Source of the DNA: Chitinophagaceae bacterium | Lineage (GTDB): Bacteria > Bacteroidota > Bacteroidia > Chitinophagales > Chitinophagaceae | NCBI GenBank assembly: GCA_020403425.1 | Contig: JADBXR010000002.1 | Location: forward strand, 434,001 to 498,000 | Reading direction: 5' to 3' | Length of the DNA: 64,000 nucleotides | Shown: in pieces, positions 17,105 to 26,176 of the stretch | Layout of the letters: every line of letters begins with the position of its first letter | Position numbering within the stretch: position 1 is the first letter of the stretch | The notes under the pieces: generated by a model | The model's database searches: none | What the model saw: the letters and a program-made list of their open reading frames with translations, nothing else | Told to the model about the DNA's origin: nothing | Made by a program: the position numbers and the translations under genes

Positions 17105-17126
17105 TCATACGGATAAGCATCGGCTT

Positions 17127-17705
17127 ATGGCGAATCCAACCAAAAGACAGCAACAGGCGAACCTGTTACGGGTGTTCCGCAAAGTGCACCGGCTAACCGG
17201 CGCCTTTCTCTTTGTGTTCTTCTTTTTCATCGCCATCACCGGTCTGCTGCTGGGATGGAAGAAACACAGCGGCAACCTGCTGCTGGCACGCACTCAAAAA
17301 GGAAGTTCTGCCAACCTGAAGGACTGGCTCCCCTTGGACAGCCTGCACCAGCGAGCCTGCCAGTACCTGCACGATTCCGTATCAGCCAACCTATCGCTGG
17401 AACTGGAGCGCATCGATATCCGTAAGGACAAGGGCGTTGTAAAATTCGTGTTCGAAGAAGGTTTCTGGGGCCTGCAACTGGATGGCGTTACCGGCCGCCT
17501 GCTGCAGATCGACAGAAGACGATCCGACTTCATCGAAAAGATCCACGACGGATCTATCCTGGACCTATACTTCGGTGTTACCGGCGGAGAGATCAAACTC
17601 GTATACACCACCATCATGGGATTGGCGCTACTGGTGTTCACCGTTACCGGGTTCTGGCTTTGGTACGGACCGAAGAGGATGCGGAGGAGGAGTATTGAAT
17701 ATTGA
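17127..17705 (+). CDS. PepSY-associated membrane protein
   Basis: This 192-residue protein has a basic N-terminus (TKRQQQANLLRVFRKVHR), one membrane helix at about 24-42 (GAFLFVFFFFIAITGLLLGW), a periplasmic PepSY-like stretch at about 60-145, and a second helix near 162-182 ending at GFWLWYGPKRM. The layout is that of small PepSY-TM proteins linked to iron or siderophore reduction; the substrate here is unknown. The last residues, RRSIEY, and the stop codon are supplied by the start of an intergenic repeat (AGTATTGAATATTGA), so the native C-terminus may have been replaced by repeat insertion. Confidence 0.82.
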   Translation: MANPTKRQQQANLLRVFRKVHRLTGAFLFVFFFFIAITGLLLGWKKHSGNLLLARTQKGSSANLKDWLPLDSLHQRACQYLHDSVSANLSLELERIDIRKDKGVVKFVFEEGFWGLQLDGVTGRLLQIDRRRSDFIEKIHDGSILDLYFGVTGGEIKLVYTTIMGLALLVFTVTGFWLWYGPKRMRRRSIEY

Positions 17706-17845
17706 ATATTGAGCAAGGAATGATGAGGGGAACAAATGAACAGATGAACAGACGAATAAGGAACAGACGAATGATGAATATATCTTAAAGACCAATACGC
17801 CAATGCGCTAATTCGTCAATTGAACAGATGAATGTCGAATGTTTC
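17693..17845. repeat. Composite intergenic repeat, copy 6
   Basis: TATTGAATATTGAATATTGAG, CAAGGAATGATGAGGGGAAC, four 8-base units AACAGATG/AACAGACG, GAATAAGGAACAGACG, then AATACGCC/AATGCGCT/AATTCGTC octamers. It overlaps the 3' end of the PepSY gene. This is the clearest copy for defining the 8-base period. Confidence 0.75.
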
Positions 17846-17907
17846 AAAGAGTAATCTTCCGATCAAAAAGCCGATTAGCGCACCATCTACTTAAAACTTA
17901 ATACCTA

Positions 17908-20565
17908 CTACTCAACAGTGAGGGTTTGCTTCAGCCAGAGCTGACGGGAAGAAGCACCGATCATGATGCGGAAGTCTCCGGGTTCAATGATGGCATGCAT
18001 TTTTTCATCGAACATCTGCAGCATGGCTGGTGTGATGGTGAATTGCACCTGTTTACTTTCTCCCGCACGCAGGTGGATGCGTTGAAAACCCTTAAGCTCC
18101 AGTACAGGACGGGCCACGGAAGCCAATAGATCTCGTATGTACAGTTGCACCACTTCATCCCCATCCCTTTTGCCGGTATTGGTAATGGTGGCCTGCACGG
18201 TGACCGATTCGTTCTTTTGGATGCGCTGTTTGGTCAGGCGAATATTGCTGTAGTCAAAGCTGGTATAACTCAATCCAAACCCAAATGGAAACAGGGGCTG
18301 ACCACTGAGGTTATAATAATCATCGCCCCTGCCCGTAGGTTTGTGGTTATATACCAGGGGCAACTGCGCCTCTGACAAAGGGTACGTGATGGGCAAACGG
18401 CCGGCGGGATCGGCATCGCCGAATAATACATCCGCCACTGCCCTGCCACCTTCTTCTCCGGGATACCAGGCATTGAGTACGGCAGGCACCTGTTGCAGCC
18501 AGCTGTTCATGGTGATGGCGCTGCCACCTATCAACACCACCACCACCGGTTTGCCTGTGGCGGCTACACGTTGTATCAGTTCTTCCTGTCTGCCCGGTAA
18601 AGCCAGCGAGGCCCTGTCCTGGAACTCCCCTTCATGAATACCGGCCACCAATACTACTGCATCGGCTTCCTTTGCTGTATTCACGGCTGCTGTGATGCTG
18701 GCTTCGCTGTCGGGCACACCCGTTGCGTTCCACACGAGACGGATATGCGCATTACCCTGCGGCTCGTAAAATTCGATGCGAATGGCATAACTGCTGTCCT
18801 TACTGAAACGGTATTCTGCCAGGCTGGTATGATAACTTTGTTTTTGCCAGCGGTCCACCACCAAACGGTCGTTGATGTATAAGCGATACCCGTCATTACC
18901 ATCCAACCCTATCCGGTAATTACCTGTTACGGGCGAATGCAGTTGCCCCATCCAGCGAACTGAATACTGATCTGTTGAGAGCGATGGATGTGGTGAATAG
19001 AGTGTCCAGTGAAAATCGACCTGCCTGTCTACACGCTGCAGCACCGGTTCACTTTGCATAGAAAGGTCTTTGTAATAAGTTGCCTGCAACCCTGGTTCTG
19101 TTTTGCCGTTATTGCTGCATGACAAATACTCCGACGGAACCACCTGCCATTCCGGAGCACTGATACCTGGACCGGGTGCATAACTTACCGTAACACCTGT
19201 TCCCAGTTTTTCGCGTATCCCATCCAATATGGAGATCTTTCCGTTGCCGGGACCACTGTATCCGCCCAGCCTGGCTGCTACGGCATCTGTACCGATCACG
19301 GCGATGCGGTTAAGTTGTTTCGAGAGCGGTAATAGATCAGCGGTATTCTTCAACAATACCATAGACCTGATGGCAGCTTCTTTAGCGATGGTCTTGTGTG
19401 CAGACAGATCCGGCGCTGTTTCCGGAACATAGGGATCTTCGAACAGTCCCAGTTCGAATTTAGCGGTCAGCACCCGCGATACGGCATCATCGATCCTCGA
19501 CATGGGGATCTCTCCATTCAGGAAGGGCGGGATGAACAAACGATGGTGCGCCCAATCGGTCTGGAAGATCACATCCAGTCCGTTGGTGATGGCCTTTTTA
19601 CCGGCATCGGCATAATCCTTTGCCGTGAAGTGTAATACATTGGCGCCACCTACCGCACTGGCATCGGAGATCACAAAACCTTTGAAGCCCCATTTCTTTT
19701 TCAGCAACTGGTTCAACAAAGCATCGCTGGCAGTGGCGGGACTTCCATCCACAGAATTATAGGCCGTCATCACAGAACGCGCACCACCCTCTTTGATCGA
19801 TGCCCGGAATGGCGGGAGGTAGATCTCCTGCAGTAACCTTTCGTTGGTATGGATGGGGTAACTGTCGCGCCCTCCATCGCCCACATTGGCAACAAAATGT
19901 TTGGGAGTGGTGATGATGTTCAATTTTTCAAAAGCGCTTACGTAAGCTGTTGCCATTTGCGATGAGAGCACAGGATCCTCCCCGTAGGTCTCTTCTGTTC
20001 TTCCCCAGCGAACATCGGAAGCAATATTGACCACTGGTGTGAGCACCTGCCGTATGCCACGGGCCCTTGTTTCGAGCGCGATGGAATGGGCCACCTTCCG
20101 CATCAGTGCGGTATCCCAGCTGGCGGCCAGCGCTATCGCCTGTGGAAAGGATGTGGCGCCACCCCGCACCAACCCATGCAGCGATTCATCAAATGCAATG
20201 ATGGGTATGCCCAGCCGGGTATGTTCTACAAAATAGCGCTGAATGGTATTGATCTTTTTAGCAAGGGCCAGCGCATTCTCACCTGTTCCGTACTGCAACA
20301 ATTGTGAAGATGCATCGCCACCCTGCGAAGCTGCGCTGACCTGCAGGCCGAAAATGCCGTTACGGTATTGCGAAGCGTCCTGTCCCAGGTCACCGGGTAT
20401 CATGAACAACTGCCAGAATTTTTCTTCCGGTGTCATGCGTGCCAGCAGGTCTTTCACCCTTGCTGACACAGGCAGTTTTGGGTTCTTGTATGGTAACCGG
20501 CTCTGTGCCGGCACCTGCAGTACCAGTAAACTACCCAAACAAAATAGCAGTATCGGTCGCATCAT
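17908..20565 (-). CDS. Secreted glycoside hydrolase family 3 with PA14 insert
   Basis: This 885-residue beta-glucosidase/xylosidase-type enzyme starts with a signal peptide (MMRPILLFCLGSLLVLQVPAQ). The GH3 N-terminal barrel spans about 35-345. The catalytic nucleophile is the Asp in GFVISDAS; the usual SDW Trp is replaced by Ala. The second GH3 domain (about 380-750) is interrupted by a PA14 module at about 480-615 (GLQATYYKD...GNYRIGLDGNDGYRLYIND). A fibronectin-III-like domain closes the protein (about 775-885). The acid/base lies in the second domain and cannot be placed by eye. It probably releases sugars from oligosaccharides in the periplasm. An ATG at 20604 overlaps the GNAT stop codon but would spoil the signal peptide. 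Confidence 0.93.
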   Translation of the reverse strand: MMRPILLFCLGSLLVLQVPAQSRLPYKNPKLPVSARVKDLLARMTPEEKFWQLFMIPGDLGQDASQYRNGIFGLQVSAASQGGDASSQLLQYGTGENALALAKKINTIQRYFVEHTRLGIPIIAFDESLHGLVRGGATSFPQAIALAASWDTALMRKVAHSIALETRARGIRQVLTPVVNIASDVRWGRTEETYGEDPVLSSQMATAYVSAFEKLNIITTPKHFVANVGDGGRDSYPIHTNERLLQEIYLPPFRASIKEGGARSVMTAYNSVDGSPATASDALLNQLLKKKWGFKGFVISDASAVGGANVLHFTAKDYADAGKKAITNGLDVIFQTDWAHHRLFIPPFLNGEIPMSRIDDAVSRVLTAKFELGLFEDPYVPETAPDLSAHKTIAKEAAIRSMVLLKNTADLLPLSKQLNRIAVIGTDAVAARLGGYSGPGNGKISILDGIREKLGTGVTVSYAPGPGISAPEWQVVPSEYLSCSNNGKTEPGLQATYYKDLSMQSEPVLQRVDRQVDFHWTLYSPHPSLSTDQYSVRWMGQLHSPVTGNYRIGLDGNDGYRLYINDRLVVDRWQKQSYHTSLAEYRFSKDSSYAIRIEFYEPQGNAHIRLVWNATGVPDSEASITAAVNTAKEADAVVLVAGIHEGEFQDRASLALPGRQEELIQRVAATGKPVVVVLIGGSAITMNSWLQQVPAVLNAWYPGEEGGRAVADVLFGDADPAGRLPITYPLSEAQLPLVYNHKPTGRGDDYYNLSGQPLFPFGFGLSYTSFDYSNIRLTKQRIQKNESVTVQATITNTGKRDGDEVVQLYIRDLLASVARPVLELKGFQRIHLRAGESKQVQFTITPAMLQMFDEKMHAIIEPGDFRIMIGASSRQLWLKQTLTVE

Positions 20566-20600
20566 AGCAAAAAGGTAAACAGGCGTTATACCTGGTAATA

Positions 20601-21200
20601 TCATAGTTGTTTTAGTAATCGCTTTTTTACGCCCTGCTCCCATTCCTGTTGCAGGATACTGAGTACGATGCTGTCCCTGCGGGTACCATCAGGTTTGGGC
20701 ATATGTTGGCGTAACACCCCTTCTTCCACACAACCGATGCTTTTCATGGCGGCAATGCTCCGGGCGTTGGAATTGTCTGCACGGAATTCCACGCGCAGCA
20801 TTCCGAGTGTTTCAAATGCGAACTGCAACAGCAGGAATTTACAGTGCCGGTTCAATCCTGTACCCTGGAATTTTTTTCCGTACCAGGTATACCCCAGTTG
20901 TAGGGTCCGGTTGGCGGGCTGGATATCGTAGAAGCGTGTGCTTCCTGCATATTCTCCCGTTCGTTTATCGAACACCACAAAAGGATATTCTTTTCCCGAC
21001 TCACGGGCCGCTAAAGCGGTATCGATATAGGTCTTGAAATTGTCTTCACCTGCCACTTCCATAGTGGAGTACTTCCATAACTCCGGCTCATTTTGGGCAT
21101 ATATCAGCAGATTCCCGCAATCATCTTTCGTCAATGGACGCAACAACACGCAATCATCTTGCAGGATATAGTTTTCATAGGGATCAAATGCCTGAGACAT
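20601..21200 (-). CDS. GNAT-family N-acetyltransferase (RimJ/RimL type)
   Basis: This 199-residue single GNAT domain belongs to the RimJ/RimL subgroup. VLLRPLTKDDCGNL opens the fold. The acetyl-CoA pyrophosphate loop is degenerate (YGKKFQGTGLNRHC at about 107-120, cf. Q/RxxGxG/A), followed by LRVEFRADNSNARSIAAMKSIG, the classic second half. The target amine is unknown. It is upstream of the GH3 gene in the same direction with 35 bases between, so the two may be co-transcribed. It diverges from glmS across a 102-base spacer. Confidence 0.9.
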   Translation of the reverse strand: MSQAFDPYENYILQDDCVLLRPLTKDDCGNLLIYAQNEPELWKYSTMEVAGEDNFKTYIDTALAARESGKEYPFVVFDKRTGEYAGSTRFYDIQPANRTLQLGYTWYGKKFQGTGLNRHCKFLLLQFAFETLGMLRVEFRADNSNARSIAAMKSIGCVEEGVLRQHMPKPDGTRRDSIVLSILQQEWEQGVKKRLLKQL

Positions 21201-21246
21201 AATAAAATATGATACTTTTAAATTTTATGTAATAGCTAACCAGCTA

Positions 21247-21260
21247 TTGGGCTAGCCCAA
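21247..21260. promoter_or_regulatory. Perfect 14-base palindrome between GNAT and glmS
   Basis: TTGGGCTAGCCCAA is fully self-complementary and lies 43 bases before the glmS ATG in the divergent spacer. It could be a dimeric regulator site; there is no T-run to make it a terminator. No binding protein can be named. Confidence 0.35.
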
Positions 21261-21302
21261 AATAACGAATCTTGCCACGTAAATCACATTTAATCAAACC
21301 AT

Positions 21303-23141
21303 ATGTGCGGAATTGTCGGTTACACAGGACACAGGGAAGCGTTTCCCGTTATTTTAAAAGGATTGAAACGGCTCGAATACCGGGGTTACGACAGCTCGGG
21401 TGTTGCGCTGCTGCATAACGGAACACTGAACGTATTTAAAAAGAAAGGAAAAGTGGCCGAGCTGGAAGAGGCGGTGATCGGTAAAGACCTGCACGCGCAT
21501 ATCGGCATCGGCCATACACGCTGGGCCACACACGGCGAGCCCAGCGACAGGAATGCGCATCCCCACCAGTCGCAGAACGGCGAACTGGCCATGATACACA
21601 ACGGCATCATCGAGAACTATACACAGATCAAACAGGAACTGCTTTCGAAAGGATACGGTTTCAAGAGCGATACCGATACCGAAGTGTTGCTCAACTTCAT
21701 CGAAGACATCAAGACCAACAACAACTGCACACTGGAAGAGGCCCTTCGTATTGCGCTGAAACGGGTAGTAGGTGCCTATTGCATCCTGCTCATCAGCGCA
21801 GACGATCCGGAAACCATCATTGCGGCGCGGAAAGGAAGTCCGCTCGTGATCGGCATCGGCAAGGGAGAACATTTCCTGGCCAGCGATGCCTCGCCGATCA
21901 TTGAATATACCAAGGAAGTGGTGTACGTGAACGATTACGAGATCGCCATCGTAAGACCCGATGAACTGATCCTGAAAAACCTGGGGAACGAAAAACAGAC
22001 TCCCTTCATCACCAAACTGGATATGGAACTGGCCGCCATTGAAAAAGGCGGTTACGATCATTTCATGCTCAAAGAGATCCACGAGCAACCCGATACCATC
22101 TTCGACTGTTTGCGCGGAAGGCTGCTGATGCAGACCGGGCAGATCATGATGGGGGGCATCGAGAACAACCTGGAAGCATTCATCCATGCGCCCCGCATCA
22201 TCATTGTGGCCTGTGGTACCAGCTGGCATGCGGGTCTGATAGCCGAATACCTGATCGAAGAACTCTGCCGCATTCCGGTGGAAGTGGAATATGCATCTGA
22301 GTTCCGTTACCGTAACCCGGTCATCCACAAGGGCGATGTGATCATCGCCATCTCGCAAAGCGGCGAAACGGCCGACACGCTGGTTGCCCTGGAGAGTGCC
22401 AAAGAAAAAGGTGCTTTTATTTTCGGTGTGGTGAACGCAGTGGGCAGCAGCATTGCCCGGTTGAGTCATGCCGGCGCCTATACCCACTCCGGTCCGGAGA
22501 TCGGTGTGGCCAGCACCAAGGCATTTACGGGACAGTTGGCCGTATTGGCCATGATGGCCTGTAAGATCGGTTATGCCAAAGGCACCATCGATCAGAAAAG
22601 GTACCTGCAACTGCTGAACGACCTGGAAGCCGTTCCGGAAAAAGTGAAAGAGATCCTGAAAGACACCACACAAATACAACGCATTGCCAACAAATACAAG
22701 GATGCCACCGACTTCCTGTTCCTGGGCAGGGGCTACAACTTCCCTGTGGCTTTGGAAGGCGCTTTAAAACTGAAAGAGATCTCTTACATACATGCAGAAG
22801 GATACCCTGCCGCTGAAATGAAACATGGCCCCATTGCACTGGTGGATGAAAAATTACCGGTCGTGTTCGTGGCCACCAAGGATTCCTATTATGAGAAGAT
22901 CGTGTCGAACGTCCAGGAGATCAAGGCCCGCAAAGGTATGGTGATAGCCGTAGCCACCGAAGGGGATGAGATCATACCCGGCATGGCAGATGACGTGATG
23001 CTGGTACCCGATGCAGACGAAGCCATTGCACCTTTACTGAGTGTGATACCGCTGCAACTGCTCAGCTATTATGTGGGACTTGCCAAAGGACTGGATGTTG
23101 ACAAACCCCGTAACCTTGCCAAGAGTGTTACGGTAGAATAA
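21303..23141 (+). CDS. glmS: Glutamine-fructose-6-phosphate aminotransferase (isomerizing)
   Basis: This 612-residue protein makes glucosamine-6-phosphate, the entry point to UDP-GlcNAc for peptidoglycan and LPS. The N-terminal class II amidotransferase starts MCGIVGY, with Cys2 as the nucleophile after Met removal; HTRWATHG follows at about 72-79. Two SIS sugar-isomerase domains occupy about 285-425 and 455-600. SQSGETADT binds the sugar phosphate, and the C-terminus DKPRNLAKSVTVE is the conserved tail. Length equals the family norm. I saw no glmS ribozyme, which is expected outside Firmicutes. The 5' flank carries a 14-base palindrome. Confidence 0.97.
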   Translation: MCGIVGYTGHREAFPVILKGLKRLEYRGYDSSGVALLHNGTLNVFKKKGKVAELEEAVIGKDLHAHIGIGHTRWATHGEPSDRNAHPHQSQNGELAMIHNGIIENYTQIKQELLSKGYGFKSDTDTEVLLNFIEDIKTNNNCTLEEALRIALKRVVGAYCILLISADDPETIIAARKGSPLVIGIGKGEHFLASDASPIIEYTKEVVYVNDYEIAIVRPDELILKNLGNEKQTPFITKLDMELAAIEKGGYDHFMLKEIHEQPDTIFDCLRGRLLMQTGQIMMGGIENNLEAFIHAPRIIIVACGTSWHAGLIAEYLIEELCRIPVEVEYASEFRYRNPVIHKGDVIIAISQSGETADTLVALESAKEKGAFIFGVVNAVGSSIARLSHAGAYTHSGPEIGVASTKAFTGQLAVLAMMACKIGYAKGTIDQKRYLQLLNDLEAVPEKVKEILKDTTQIQRIANKYKDATDFLFLGRGYNFPVALEGALKLKEISYIHAEGYPAAEMKHGPIALVDEKLPVVFVATKDSYYEKIVSNVQEIKARKGMVIAVATEGDEIIPGMADDVMLVPDADEAIAPLLSVIPLQLLSYYVGLAKGLDVDKPRNLAKSVTVE

Positions 23142-23187
23142 AAGAATTGTATTCCCCCGATCCTATTGTTTGACCAAATCAGAACAG

Positions 23188-25407
23188 ATGCAACAGAACA
23201 TGATCTATAAAACGCCATTGGATGCGTTGGGTTACAATTTCATCAAAGAGCCTTTTTTACCCAAAGGGAAGAACGAGTATTACCTGCGGGACATGCAGAT
23301 CAAAAACGGGATCCATTACCGAAAACTGTCTGCCTACGAAATTGAAATGCTGGTCCGCAACGGTAATACCAGCGACAACTGGAACAATATCCTGGTATCG
23401 GACGCTTTCAATCCTGAACTGGTGAAGAACTGCAAGTTCTATGGGCTGGTACGCATTGGTAAACTGGAACCTTTCTGCCTGGGTTTCAGCGATCTGAAAG
23501 TGCCTGTGGGCCTGTACAATTCCACCATCATCAGCTGCGATTTCGGCGACAATGTGGTGGTGGACAATGTTCGATATCTCTCCCATTATATCATTGGCAG
23601 CGAGGCCATCATCACCAACGTGAATGAGCTGGTAACGACCAACCATGCCAAGTTCGGAAACGGAATCATCAAACAGGGCGAGGAAGAGGATGTACGGATC
23701 TGGGTGGAGCTTTGCAACGAGAATACCGGTCGCAGGGTAATGCCTTTCAATGGCATGCTTCCCGGAGATGCTTTTTTGTGGAGCCGTTTCAGGGACGACA
23801 AAACCTTGCAGGACAAATTCCAATCCTTCACTGAAGAGAAATTCGATGACCGCCGGGGTTATTACGGCAAGATCGGCGACAGGACCGTGATCAAGAACTG
23901 TAAGATCATCAAAGATGTGTGGGTGGGAACGGATGCCTACTTCAAAGGGGCCAATAAACTCAAGAACCTGACCGTGAACTCGGGTCCTGAGGGCCGTACA
24001 CAGATCGGCGAGGGTTGCGAGATCGTGAACGGGATCATTGGTTTTGGCTGCCGCCTGTTCTACGGTGTGAAGGCCGTTCGTTTCATCATGGCATCACATT
24101 CGCAGTTGAAATATGGCGCCAGGCTCATCAATTCCTACCTGGGCAACAATGCCACCATCTCTTGCTGCGAAGTATTGAACTCGCTGATCTTTCCGGCACA
24201 CGAACAGCACCACAACAATTCGTTCTTATGCGCGGCCCTGGTGATGGGTCAAAGCAATATTGCTGCCGGCGCCACCATTGGTTCCAACCATAACAGTCGC
24301 GGAGCGGATGGTGAGATCATCCTAGGCCGTGGTTTCTGGCCAGGTCTGTGCGTGAGCCTGAAACACAATTCCCGGTTCGCCAGTTTTACCATTCTCACCA
24401 AAGGAGACTATCCCGCCGAACTGGATATGCCCTTCCCTTTTGCATTGGTGAGCAATGATGTTACACACGACCGGCTCGTGATCATGCCGGGTTACTGGTT
24501 CCTCTACAACCTGTATGCATTGGCACGCAACTCCTGGAAATATGTGGACAGGGATAAACGCAAAGAAAAGATCCAGCACATTGAATACGATTTTCTGGCA
24601 CCTGATACCGTGAACGAAATGCTGGCCGCCATGAAACTGATGGAGACTGCCGTAGGCAAAGCCTATGCCCGCAGCGGCCGGATGGAAAGGACCTTCAGCG
24701 ATGATGCCGCCGCCGGCAGACACCTGTTGCAAAGCGGTAACAAGATCGTGAATGAACTGGAAGTACTGGCCGAGGACATTGAGAACAGCAAACGGAAAGT
24801 GGTATTGATCAAAGTACTGGCCGCTTATAAGATCTACGAGGAACTGGTGATCTATTACGGAACCACCCGCCTGCTGCAGTTCATCAGGGAGAACGACATT
24901 GATTCATTGGAGGTACTCAAAGCAGCCTTACCTGCCAAAAAGAACCGGGGCAACTGGATCAATGTGGGCGGACAATTATTACCCGAGGAAGAGCTGGCCA
25001 GCTTACGCGATAAGATAAAGACCGGTAAGATCAGGTCATGGGATGCAGTGCATGATTATTATATGGCACAGGGCGAAAAATATCCGCAACTGAAACTACA
25101 GCATGCACTGGCCGCTTTATCGGATATGACCGGCCAGAACCTGAAACGTATGGATAGTCACCAGTTCACCACATTACTCAACGGCTGCATTGCCACCAAG
25201 GAATGGCTGACCAAGGGCATTTACGATGCCAGGGCAAAGGACTACAGCAACCCGTTCCGGAAAATGGTATATGAAAGTATTGGCGAGATGAATACCGTGT
25301 TGGGAAAACTGGAAGAGAACAGCTTCATCAAAGAGCAGGTGGCAGAACTGAAGGAATTCAAGACAGGTATCGCCGCACTGAAAAAGAAATTCAAACTCAA
25401 AGCATAA
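23188..25407 (+). CDS. DUF4954-family left-handed beta-helix protein
   Basis: This 739-residue protein matches the DUF4954 family, widespread in Bacteroidota and without assigned function. Residues about 80-430 are rich in hexapeptide-like repeats with the I/V-G-x rhythm of left-handed beta helices (for example IIGSEAIITN, IGEGCEIVNGIIGFG, MGQSNIAAGATIGSNHN), as in nucleotidyl- and acyltransferases. The C-terminal third is helical. It starts 46 bases after glmS, hinting at a role in amino-sugar or nucleotide-sugar metabolism; that is inference. ATG 23188 is used instead of a TTG six codons upstream. Confidence 0.85.
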   Translation: MQQNMIYKTPLDALGYNFIKEPFLPKGKNEYYLRDMQIKNGIHYRKLSAYEIEMLVRNGNTSDNWNNILVSDAFNPELVKNCKFYGLVRIGKLEPFCLGFSDLKVPVGLYNSTIISCDFGDNVVVDNVRYLSHYIIGSEAIITNVNELVTTNHAKFGNGIIKQGEEEDVRIWVELCNENTGRRVMPFNGMLPGDAFLWSRFRDDKTLQDKFQSFTEEKFDDRRGYYGKIGDRTVIKNCKIIKDVWVGTDAYFKGANKLKNLTVNSGPEGRTQIGEGCEIVNGIIGFGCRLFYGVKAVRFIMASHSQLKYGARLINSYLGNNATISCCEVLNSLIFPAHEQHHNNSFLCAALVMGQSNIAAGATIGSNHNSRGADGEIILGRGFWPGLCVSLKHNSRFASFTILTKGDYPAELDMPFPFALVSNDVTHDRLVIMPGYWFLYNLYALARNSWKYVDRDKRKEKIQHIEYDFLAPDTVNEMLAAMKLMETAVGKAYARSGRMERTFSDDAAAGRHLLQSGNKIVNELEVLAEDIENSKRKVVLIKVLAAYKIYEELVIYYGTTRLLQFIRENDIDSLEVLKAALPAKKNRGNWINVGGQLLPEEELASLRDKIKTGKIRSWDAVHDYYMAQGEKYPQLKLQHALAALSDMTGQNLKRMDSHQFTTLLNGCIATKEWLTKGIYDARAKDYSNPFRKMVYESIGEMNTVLGKLEENSFIKEQVAELKEFKTGIAALKKKFKLKA

Positions 25408-25414
25408 AATACAA

Positions 25415-25452
25415 AACGCTGAACGCAGGGAGGTTCACCTGCGTTCAGCGTT
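25415..25452. terminator. Bidirectional terminator hairpin
   Basis: The 15-base arms AACGCTGAACGCAGG / CCTGCGTTCAGCGTT close on an eight-base loop between the convergent DUF4954 and outer-membrane barrel genes. U-tracts are weak on both strands. Confidence 0.75.
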
Positions 25453-25474
25453 GTATATCAGCAGTGATCTGCTA

Positions 25475-26068
25475 CTAGAACCGCAGACCGATACCTCCCT
25501 GGATCTGCTGGTTGGTCCATTTATCTTTGTTGTCGATATCGTTGATGTTCTGCAGACCGATATTGTAGCGGCCATAGATACGCAGGTACTTGAAGTTCAG
25601 CTGGGCACCCGCAACCAATGCAAAATCACCATCCTTGAATGCCGACTGTCCGTTCTGTAATAAGGTATTGTCCTTTTTCAGCAGGATACCGAACTGTGGA
25701 CCCGCATTCAGGGTAAGGATCCCACCTACATTGTAACGCAACAATAAAGGGATGGTCAGGTAATCCAGTTTGATCTGCTGGTTACCATCGAGCAGGGGAT
25801 TGACTGAAGTTGCATAAATGGTTTTAAAACTGGAAGGTTTACTGGTGGACTGGCTCCAGAGTATTTCAGGCTGTAGACCCCATTTTTTATTCAGGTCCAG
25901 TTCCAGGAAACCACCGAAATGATAGGACAGGTCAAATCCATCACTGAAAGATTGACCCGATATCTTATTCAGGTTAGCACCTGCCTTAACACCTGCTCGT
26001 ATACCCTGGGCCTGCGACACAGTAACGATCGACAACAGCAACAGGGCTGAAAAAATGACTTGCTTCAT
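25475..26068 (-). CDS. PorT-like outer-membrane beta-barrel protein
   Basis: This 197-residue protein has a signal peptide (MKQVIFSALLLLSIVTVSQAQ) followed by alternating amphipathic strands and a C-terminal Phe (GGIGLRF), the mark of an outer-membrane barrel. The pattern GIRAGVKAGANLNKI at the mature start matches the porin-like OMP_b-brl_2 family. Its function is unknown; such small barrels are often structural or stress-related. It is a single gene with a sigma-54-like promoter at 26096-26112, so it may be switched on by an NtrC-type activator rather than constitutively. Confidence 0.88.
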   Translation of the reverse strand: MKQVIFSALLLLSIVTVSQAQGIRAGVKAGANLNKISGQSFSDGFDLSYHFGGFLELDLNKKWGLQPEILWSQSTSKPSSFKTIYATSVNPLLDGNQQIKLDYLTIPLLLRYNVGGILTLNAGPQFGILLKKDNTLLQNGQSAFKDGDFALVAGAQLNFKYLRIYGRYNIGLQNINDIDNKDKWTNQQIQGGIGLRF

Positions 26069-26095
26069 AGAATTGGTTTTGTTTGATTGACTATA

Positions 26096-26112
26096 TTCAA
26101 TGACCGTGCCAA
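26096..26112 (-). promoter_or_regulatory. Sigma-54 (RpoN) type promoter
   Basis: On the reverse strand TTGGCACG-GTCA-TTGAA matches the -24/-12 consensus TTGGCACG-N4-TTGCA at all but one position (A for C). It lies 28 bases before the barrel gene ATG, leaving a leader of about 17 bases. No TAnnTTTG box competes. Confidence 0.6.
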
Positions 26113-26176
26113 AAAAAAGTTTGAAATAGATAGATGATTGACTATTCGGTATTTATCATGCACAGATCCGGATACT

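Noticed and set aside
17908..20643. Longer GH3 start at 20604 overlapping the GNAT stop (ATGA)
   Set aside because: The overlap would suggest coupling, but it adds 13 residues in front of a standard signal peptide; ATG 20565 is simpler.
21354..22679. 441-codon open frame opposite glmS
   Set aside because: It is the complement of strongly biased glmS codons. Its composition is His- and Gln-rich with no domain pattern, and no promoter or start signal is seen.
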